Translations under genes and position numbers: made by a program
Notes under the pieces: model-generated
The model's input: only the letters and a program-made list of their open reading frames with translations
Told to the model about the DNA's origin: nothing
The model's database searches: none
Shown here: piece after piece, positions 58,245 to 64,000 of the stretch
How positions within the stretch are numbered: position 1 is the first letter of the stretch
How the letters are laid out: every line of letters begins with the position of its first letter
Assembly: GCA_937874515.1 (NCBI GenBank)
Contig: CALNBV010000130.1
Location: forward strand, 1-64,000
Reading direction: 5' to 3'
Source of the DNA: an uncultured Paenibacillaceae bacterium
GTDB taxonomy: Bacteria > Bacillota > Bacilli > Aneurinibacillales > Aneurinibacillaceae
DNA: 64,000 nt

Positions 58245-58264
58245 GGCCACTAAAGAGAGTGGCC
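58245..58264 (-). terminator. Attenuator-like hairpin between rpmH and rnpA
   Basis: GGCCACT pairs with AGTGGCC around six bases, followed by TTTTC, just after the rpmH stop. Confidence 0.7.
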
Positions 58265-58399
58265 TTATGCTGATAATACTTTTCTTCCTTTTCTACGACG
58301 GCTAGCAAGCACTTTGCGACCGTTCTTAGTGCTCATGCGAGCGCGGAAACCGTGAACTTTTGAGCGTTTACGGTTATTTGGGTTAAATGTTGGTTTCAT
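58265..58399 (-). CDS. rpmH: Ribosomal protein bL34
   Basis: 44 residues: [20 protein letters not shown], then [20 protein letters not shown]. Fully typical, with GGAGG before the ATG. Confidence 0.97.
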   Translation of the reverse strand: MKPTFNPNNRKRSKVHGFRARMSTKNGRKVLASRRRKGRKVLSA

Positions 58400-58527
58400 A
58401 TCTACACCTCCTTGTGAAGGTTCCATCCACACTATAGACAGTCTATAACATTATAAATATGGTCCATAGAAAAGTCAAGGGAGCCCCACACTGGCAACTA
58501 CTAACAAGTAACAACAAATACGAACAC

Positions 58528-58893
58528 TTATTCACATCTTTTTATTTCCCAAACGATTGTGGATAGTTTATTTCCCTTTCTTTTTTTGTCGACAACTATT
58601 TTTTAAGTTATACACAAAATCTGGTGTTGTGCGTAATAACTTTTCACAAGGTGTAGACTTTGTGGATAAGTCCTAAAAAATCATTGATACCATGGATTTT
58701 ATTTGGTATCATATTTTTGGTTCAATCCGTGGACAACTCAAAAAACGTTTTTACTTATCAACAGGCTGTGGATATTTTTGTGGACATTTATACAATGTTG
58801 TGGAAAAGGTATCCACAACATTGTGGTTTTTTCAACATATTTCTCACAAAAATCGGCGGAAATTCCGACATGATCATATAAAAGTTATCCACA
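58528..58893. other. oriC upstream DnaA-box cluster (rpmH-dnaA intergenic region)
   Basis: The 526 bases between rpmH and dnaA hold no gene. Boxes include TTATTCACA (58528), TGTGGATAG (58558), TTATACACA (58608), TGTGGATAA (58661), TGTGGATAT (58767), TATCCACA (58810) and TTATCCACA (58885). This is the incA/B-like half of a bipartite Bacillus-type origin and also the dnaA autoregulatory region. Confidence 0.9.
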
Positions 58894-58925
58894 CTTTTGC
58901 CGGAGCTAAAGGGGGGATACACCTG

Positions 58926-60284
58926 ATGACAAAGACAAAAGATTTATGGGACAAAGCGCTCTCACATATTCAAACCCGTTTAAGCAAGCCTAGTTTTGAA
59001 ACCTGGCTCAAATCTACTACTGCAACTTCTTTTGATGATAATACCCTTATGATTATTGCTCCTAATGAATTTACAAGAGACTGGTTAGAGTCGCGGTACT
59101 CAGATCTAATTTTGGAAACGCTTTTCGAAATTACCGGTAGGCACTTATCCATTAAATTTATCCTGCCTATTTCGGAAACCAAAGCAGACATAGAACTTGT
59201 CCCCACTCGCTCAGTACACAATGACAAGCCAAACGGTCCCAATAACGATTTTCCGCAAACCATATTAAATCCGAAGTATACCTTCGATACCTTTGTAATC
59301 GGTAATGGAAATCGCTTCGCCCATGCTGCATCTCTTGCTGTAGCAGAGGCCCCAGCTAAAGCATATAATCCTCTATTTATATATGGAGGTGTAGGGCTTG
59401 GAAAAACCCACTTAATGCATGGAATCGGCCATTATGTGTTAGAACATAATCCAAACGCGAAAGTGGTTTATCTATCATCTGAAAAATTCACCAATGAATT
59501 TATTAATTCAATTCGCGATAATCAAACTGAAGTTTTCCGTAATAAATATCGAAGTGTAGATGTTTTGCTTATTGACGATATTCAATTCCTGGCGGGAAAA
59601 GAATCTACCCAGGAAGAATTTTTCCATACCTTTAATGCACTCCATGAAGCTAGCAAACAAATTATTATTTCTAGTGACCGGACGCCAAAAGAAATTCCAA
59701 CATTAGAAGACCGCCTTCGTTCCCGCTTTGAATGGGGACTGATTACGGATATACAACCCCCAGATTTAGAAACAAGGATTGCTATTCTTCGCAAAAAGGC
59801 AAAGGCTGAGAATTTAGACATTCCTAATGATGTGATGGTGTATATCGCTGATCAAATTAATACCAATATCCGTGAACTTGAAGGGGCCTTGATTCGCGTC
59901 GTTGCCTATTCTTCATTAATTAATCGAGACGCAGATTTAGATCTGGCAACTGAAGCTTTAAAGGATATCATTCCATCAAATAAACCCAGAGTGATCAACA
60001 TTGCGAGAATCCAACAGGTCGTTGGCGCACATTTTGGCCTAAAAATGGAGGAATTTAAAGCAAAGAAACGGACAAAATCAGTAGCCTTTCCTCGACAAAT
60101 TGCTATGTATTTATCAAGGGAATTAACAGACTTTTCCCTGCCTAAAATTGGAGAAGAGTTTGGAGGAAGAGATCACACGACGGTTATCCATGCCCATGAA
60201 AAAATTACAAAGGCACTGCAAACTGACCGCCAAATACAAACAACCATACAAGATTTAATAGAAACGATTAAAAACGGGAAGTAA
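58926..60284 (+). CDS. dnaA: Replication initiator DnaA
   Basis: 452 residues: domain I (1-80), a short linker, an AAA+ domain with Walker [10 protein letters not shown] (154-162) and Walker B LLIDDIQF, and the C-terminal DNA-binding [14 protein letters not shown]. The ATG follows GGGGGG by 9 bases; an in-frame extension upstream runs through the DnaA boxes and is not coding. Confidence 0.98.
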   Translation: MTKTKDLWDKALSHIQTRLSKPSFETWLKSTTATSFDDNTLMIIAPNEFTRDWLESRYSDLILETLFEITGRHLSIKFILPISETKADIELVPTRSVHNDKPNGPNNDFPQTILNPKYTFDTFVIGNGNRFAHAASLAVAEAPAKAYNPLFIYGGVGLGKTHLMHGIGHYVLEHNPNAKVVYLSSEKFTNEFINSIRDNQTEVFRNKYRSVDVLLIDDIQFLAGKESTQEEFFHTFNALHEASKQIIISSDRTPKEIPTLEDRLRSRFEWGLITDIQPPDLETRIAILRKKAKAENLDIPNDVMVYIADQINTNIRELEGALIRVVAYSSLINRDADLDLATEALKDIIPSNKPRVINIARIQQVVGAHFGLKMEEFKAKKRTKSVAFPRQIAMYLSRELTDFSLPKIGEEFGGRDHTTVIHAHEKITKALQTDRQIQTTIQDLIETIKNGK

Positions 60285-60320
60285 GCGAGAATGTGAATAA
60301 ATCGCAGCCTGTACACAACC

Positions 60321-60440
60321 TTATCCACATGTGTATAGGCTTTATTTCTTTTATCCATTGCACTTATTCACATTTCCACAGGCCCTATTACTACTTCTTT
60401 TTAAAAAAAAGAGTAAAATATATATATATTCATGGAATGT
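60321..60440. other. oriC unwinding region between dnaA and dnaN
   Basis: DnaA boxes TTATCCACA (60321), TGTGTATAG (60330) and TTATTCACA (60364) precede GGCCC and the triplets CTA TTA CTA CTT CTT (60385-60399), which read as DnaA-trios on the complementary strand. An AT-rich stretch with TAAAATATATATATATT follows, the likely unwinding element. Confidence 0.85.
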
Positions 60441-60472
60441 GGAACTTATTCCTAAGGGGGATCTATAAACCA

Positions 60473-61615
60473 ATGGAATTTATAATTCAAAGAGATTCAT
60501 TAATTAATACAATTGCTACTGTCAGTAAAGCAGTCTCTTCTCGTACAACTATTCCAGTTTTAACAGGAATAAAACTGGTAGCCAGCACAGAGGGAATTAT
60601 CCTTACTGGAAGTGATTCAGATATTTCCATTGAAGAATTCATTCCTGTAGAAAAAGAAGGAGAAGTAATTATTGACCTTATTGAACCAGGAAGTATTGTA
60701 TTGCCTTCTCGATATTTTGGAGAAATCATTCGGAAATTGCCTGGAGATCAAGTTAAAATTAAAACCAATGATCATTTAACCATTACTATTACTGCTGGCA
60801 AATCAGAGTTTAATTTGAATGGAATGGATGCAGCTGACTACCCTCGCCTACCACAAATTGAAGAAAATCGGGTTTTAAGTCTGCCTTCAGATTTGTTAAA
60901 AACAATGATTAGACAAACTGCATTTGCAGTAGCAACAACAGAAACCCGTCCTATCCTTACAGGGATTATGTGGAAATTAATGGATAGTGAGTTAACCTTT
61001 GTCGCAACAGATAGCCATCGTTTAACCATGCGCGAGGCTGTTGTAGAATCACCAGATCACTTAACCTTTGAAAATGTAGTCATTCCAGGAAAAAGCTTAG
61101 TAGAATTGAGTAAAATTTTACTTGATGATAGCCGTTTAGTTGATATTGTAATTACGGATAATCAAATCCTTGTCAAAATAGATCATATTCTATTTTATTC
61201 TCGGGTTTTAGATGGAACATTCCCTGACACAAGCCGTATTATTCCCAAAAACGGAAAAACATTAATGAATTTAAATACAAAAGAGTTTTTAGGAGCCATA
61301 GAACGGGCAAGCTTATTAGCAAGAGAAGGAAAAAATAATGTAGTTAATCTTGTCACGAGAGATGATAACTCTGTGGAAGTTTACTCCGTGACTCCTGAAG
61401 TTGGAAAAGTAATTGAGGAAGTTAATCCTGTATCATTAGAAGGAGAGCCATTGCGGATTGCTTTTAATGCAAAATACATGATTGATGCTTTACGGGCAGT
61501 AGATAGTGAAATCATTGAAATTTCCTTTACAGGAGCAATGAGTCCATTTATTATTCGTCCATCTGATTATAATAAGATTCTTCACTTAATCCTTCCAGTA
61601 CGTACCAATCAATGA
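60473..61615 (+). CDS. dnaN: DNA polymerase III beta subunit (sliding clamp)
   Basis: 380 residues, three clamp domains, start MEFIIQRDSLINTIATVSKA, ending in the family's LPVRT. AAGGGGG precedes the ATG at a long 12 bases. Confidence 0.97.
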   Translation: MEFIIQRDSLINTIATVSKAVSSRTTIPVLTGIKLVASTEGIILTGSDSDISIEEFIPVEKEGEVIIDLIEPGSIVLPSRYFGEIIRKLPGDQVKIKTNDHLTITITAGKSEFNLNGMDAADYPRLPQIEENRVLSLPSDLLKTMIRQTAFAVATTETRPILTGIMWKLMDSELTFVATDSHRLTMREAVVESPDHLTFENVVIPGKSLVELSKILLDDSRLVDIVITDNQILVKIDHILFYSRVLDGTFPDTSRIIPKNGKTLMNLNTKEFLGAIERASLLAREGKNNVVNLVTRDDNSVEVYSVTPEVGKVIEEVNPVSLEGEPLRIAFNAKYMIDALRAVDSEIIEISFTGAMSPFIIRPSDYNKILHLILPVRTNQ

Positions 61616-61626
61616 GAGGTATCTAT

Positions 61627-61848
61627 ATGAAAACTGATAAAATAGAGATAACATCTGATTATATTCCTCTGGGCCAGTTTCTTAAATTGGCAGGTATTGC
61701 TGACACAGGAGGCCAGGCGAAAATTATTCTTTTGGAAGCGGAGATTACAGTCAATGGGGAAAAGGAAAATAGAAGGGGTCGAAAACTATATCCCGGGGAT
61801 CACGTTGTGATTAAGGGCACAGGAGCATTTGAAATTGTTGCTGACTAA
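61627..61848 (+). CDS. yaaA: S4-domain RNA-binding protein YaaA
   Basis: 73 residues, S4 fold (LGQFLKLAGIADTGGQAK, NGEKENRRGRKLYPGD). Linked with ribosome assembly. GAGAGGT precedes the ATG. It overlaps the start of recF. Confidence 0.93.
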   Translation: MKTDKIEITSDYIPLGQFLKLAGIADTGGQAKIILLEAEITVNGEKENRRGRKLYPGDHVVIKGTGAFEIVAD

Positions 61849-62935
61849 TCTGCAAATACAGCAGTATCGAAATCTTGATTCTATGGAACTTTCCCTGGAT
61901 GGAGAAATTATTTTATTTGTTGGGCAAAATGCACAGGGAAAAACCAACATTCTTGAGTCCATCTATGTCCTTGCTATGGCTAAGTCCCATCGAACCAGTA
62001 AGGATCGAGAGCTGATTGCCTGGAATGAAGATTTCGCCCGGCTTGGTGCTTATGTTCAAAAAAAGAATGGCCCTTTATCCCTTGAAATCCAATTGACAAA
62101 CAAAGGAAAAAGGGCAAAAGTAAATGGTCTGGAGCAAAGGAAGTTAAGCAATTATATTGGTGCTTTAAATGTGGTTATGTTTGCACCAGAGGATTTGGAC
62201 ATTGTAAAGGGGAATCCTTCTATAAGAAGAAGATTTATAGATATGGAGATTGGCCAGGTTTCCCCTATATATCTGCATCTTTTATCCCAGTATCAAAAAT
62301 TAATTCATCAACGAAATCAAGCATTAAAGGAATCTTTTATTGACTTAATTGAAGTTTATAACATGCAAATGGCGGAGTTATCCGCTAAAATTCTACATAA
62401 GAGAATGCAATTTATTGATAAACTGCAAGTGTGGGCCAATGAAATTCATAGCCAAATCACCAGTGGCAAGGAAAATTTAACTCTACGCTATCAATCCACT
62501 TTTTCTTATGATCAAGAAATGTCTGAACAAGATGCGATTGATCAAATATTTGTTTATTTGCAATCTATTCGAGAGAAAGAAGTCATGAGGGGAATGAGCC
62601 TTGCTGGTCCTCATCGTGACGATATCTATTTTTCAATTAACAATAAAAGTGTGCAACAATATGGTTCCCAGGGACAACAAAGAACTACCGCTCTTTCTTT
62701 GAAACTGGCTGAAATAGAATTAATCTATCAAGAAGTTGGTGAGTACCCTTTGCTATTGCTAGATGATGTCTTATCAGAATTAGATGCAAACAGACAAAGT
62801 CATTTATTGACGGGAATCAAAAATAGGGTACAAACTTTTGTTACTTCTACCGGGGTAGAAGGCCTTAATCACGATACATTGAAACATGCGTCTCTTTTCA
62901 GAGTTGACCAAGGAAAAGTTACGCAAGAAATGTGA
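61835..62935 (+). CDS. recF: DNA replication and repair protein RecF
   Basis: 366 residues; Walker A GQNAQGKTN, SMC-like LSGPHRDD-type signature (LAGPHRDD) and LLLDDVLSELD. Loads RecA at gaps with RecO and RecR. The start is one of several TTG codons (61829, 61835, 61838); 61835 lies 9 bases after AGGAG, and the reading overlaps the end of yaaA. Confidence 0.95.
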   Translation: MLLTNLQIQQYRNLDSMELSLDGEIILFVGQNAQGKTNILESIYVLAMAKSHRTSKDRELIAWNEDFARLGAYVQKKNGPLSLEIQLTNKGKRAKVNGLEQRKLSNYIGALNVVMFAPEDLDIVKGNPSIRRRFIDMEIGQVSPIYLHLLSQYQKLIHQRNQALKESFIDLIEVYNMQMAELSAKILHKRMQFIDKLQVWANEIHSQITSGKENLTLRYQSTFSYDQEMSEQDAIDQIFVYLQSIREKEVMRGMSLAGPHRDDIYFSINNKSVQQYGSQGQQRTTALSLKLAEIELIYQEVGEYPLLLLDDVLSELDANRQSHLLTGIKNRVQTFVTSTGVEGLNHDTLKHASLFRVDQGKVTQEM

Positions 62936-62944
62936 GGGAAAGGT

Positions 62945-63208
62945 ATGTTTATTCATATCGGTGCTGATTATGTGGTCCGTTCCCGGGATGTTGTAATAAT
63001 CCTGGATTCAGAACTGGATAAACTTTCAGAAGTGAATCAGGGATTTTTAAAAAAGGCAAAAAAAGAAGGTCGCATGGTGGAAATGGAAAAGGAAGAATGT
63101 AAATCCTATATTATTACTCGCACTCAAGTGTATTGTTCTCCCATTTCATCCTTGACCTTAAAACGTCGAGCTAGTTTCGTCAGTCGATTGGAAAGAAGGT
63201 GCAAATAG
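62945..63208 (+). CDS. remB: Extracellular matrix regulator RemB (YaaB)
   Basis: 87 residues of the DUF370 family, start MFIHIGADYVVRSRDVV. In Bacillus, RemB contributes to biofilm matrix gene activation. GAGGGAAAGG precedes the ATG. Conserved between recF and gyrB. Confidence 0.9.
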   Translation: MFIHIGADYVVRSRDVVIILDSELDKLSEVNQGFLKKAKKEGRMVEMEKEECKSYIITRTQVYCSPISSLTLKRRASFVSRLERRCK

Positions 63209-64000
63209 ATGGCTTCAAACGAGCAAAATAATTATGGTGCTAGTCAAATACAAGTTTTAGAAGGGTTAGAAGCTGTTCGTAAAAGACCAGGTATGTATAT
63301 TGGATCAACTAGTAGCAGAGGGCTTCATCATCTTGTTTGGGAAGCAGTTGATAATAGTATAGATGAGGCGCTTGCTGGTTATTGTTCAGATATTCATGTG
63401 TATGTCCATCCTGATAATTCAATCACTGTTTGGGATAATGGACGGGGAATTCCCCCTGAAATCAATGAAAAAACAGGAAAATCCACCATTGAAACTGTAC
63501 TTACTGTTTTACATGCTGGGGGTAAATTTGGCGGAGAAGGATATAAAGTATCCGGAGGCCTGCATGGGGTAGGTATTTCTGTTGTAAATGCTCTTTCGCA
63601 AAAATTCGAAATAACGGTTAGAAGAAATGACAAGGTTTATTTTCAAAGTTTTCATCGTGGGGATCCTGAGGGAGAATTAAAGGTGATAGGGGAAGCAGAA
63701 GATACAGGAACTGAGGTAACCTTTCACCCTGATCCAGAGATTTTTACGGAAACAAGAGAATATGAGTATGAAATTTTGCAGAAACGCTTACGAGAACTTG
63801 CTTTTCTTAATCGTGGTGTAGCCATTACACTTCATGATGAAAGAATTGAAAAAGAAGAGCGTTTTCATTATGAAGGGGGCATTAGCTCTTTTGTTGAGTA
63901 TTTAAATAAAAACAGAGAGAAGCTCCATGAACCCCCTATCTTCATTGAAGCTGAAAAAGATGGGATGAGTGTGGAGATTGCACTCCAGTACAACGATTCC
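63209..64000 (+). CDS. gyrB: DNA gyrase subunit B (N-terminal part; continues beyond window)
   Basis: The first 264 codons: [19 protein letters not shown], the GHKL ATPase motifs NSIDEA, DNGRGIP and GGLHGVG. AGAAGGTG precedes the ATG. The toprim domain lies outside the window. Confidence 0.97.
   Translation, partial: MASNEQNNYGASQIQVLEGLEAVRKRPGMYIGSTSSRGLHHLVWEAVDNSIDEALAGYCSDIHVYVHPDNSITVWDNGRGIPPEINEKTGKSTIETVLTVLHAGGKFGGEGYKVSGGLHGVGISVVNALSQKFEITVRRNDKVYFQSFHRGDPEGELKVIGEAEDTGTEVTFHPDPEIFTETREYEYEILQKRLRELAFLNRGVAITLHDERIEKEERFHYEGGISSFVEYLNKNREKLHEPPIFIEAEKDGMSVEIALQYNDS

Noticed and set aside
58692..58925. In-frame N-terminal extension of dnaA
   Set aside because: It runs through the DnaA-box region; the family start follows a strong ribosome site at 58926.

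Overview
The window is a low-GC chromosomal segment around the replication origin of an endospore-forming member of the Bacillales (Bacillota). The order rpmH-dnaA-dnaN-yaaA-recF-remB-gyrB on one side and rnpA-yidD-yidC-jag-mnmE-mnmG-rsmG-noc-soj-spo0J on the other, the walRKHIJ/htrA block, and the sporulation protein YyaC all point there. I cannot name the genus from sequence alone. Most genes left of the origin lie on the minus strand and those right of it on the plus strand, so most transcription is co-directional with replication. Many genes start with TTG or GTG behind strong ribosome binding sites.

Layout. 1-3.2 kb: the start of a collagen-like surface protein, with a methyltransferase/glycosyltransferase fusion and a duplicated methyltransferase. 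3.3-13.1 kb: RNA helicase, cold shock protein, HelD-like helicase, a degenerate carbonic anhydrase behind a hairpin leader, a BusR-like regulator, the ABC-F protein YfmM, and a GltC-like regulator divergent from glutamate dehydrogenase. 13.2-16.6 kb: a ferric-iron ABC importer with two Fur boxes. 16.7-26.1 kb: an accessory stretch with two unusual small proteins, a quinone reductase/MarR pair with palindromic operators, a Dam-type methyltransferase, copies of a structured intergenic repeat, a histidine kinase/receiver/nucleotide cyclase hybrid followed by a CRP-type regulator, and an AlbA_2-domain gene framed by near-identical repeats.

26.1-48.8 kb: conserved core genes. These are rlmH, yyzF, htrA, walJIHKR, an M23 endopeptidase, purA, dnaB, rplI, gdpP, yybS, rpsR-ssb-rpsF with a structured leader, ychF, mscS, yyaC and a cysteine desulfurase. 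48.8-58.4 kb: spo0J-soj, noc, rsmG, mnmG, mnmE, jag, yidC, yidD, rnpA and rpmH, with three parS sites. 58.4-64 kb: a bipartite oriC flanking dnaA (DnaA boxes on both sides, an AT-rich unwinding element and DnaA-trio-like repeats between dnaA and dnaN), then dnaN to the first part of gyrB.

The most notable items are: (a) a structured repeat family whose core is 64/66 identical between two copies 35 kb apart; (b) the cyclase hybrid followed closely by a CRP-family receptor, a possible cyclic-nucleotide circuit in a group where such circuits are rarely described; (c) the carbonic anhydrase homologue lacking two of three zinc ligands, behind a leader with mutually exclusive hairpins; (d) the repeat-framed AlbA_2 gene; (e) DnaA-box clusters outside oriC, one forming a transcription terminator.
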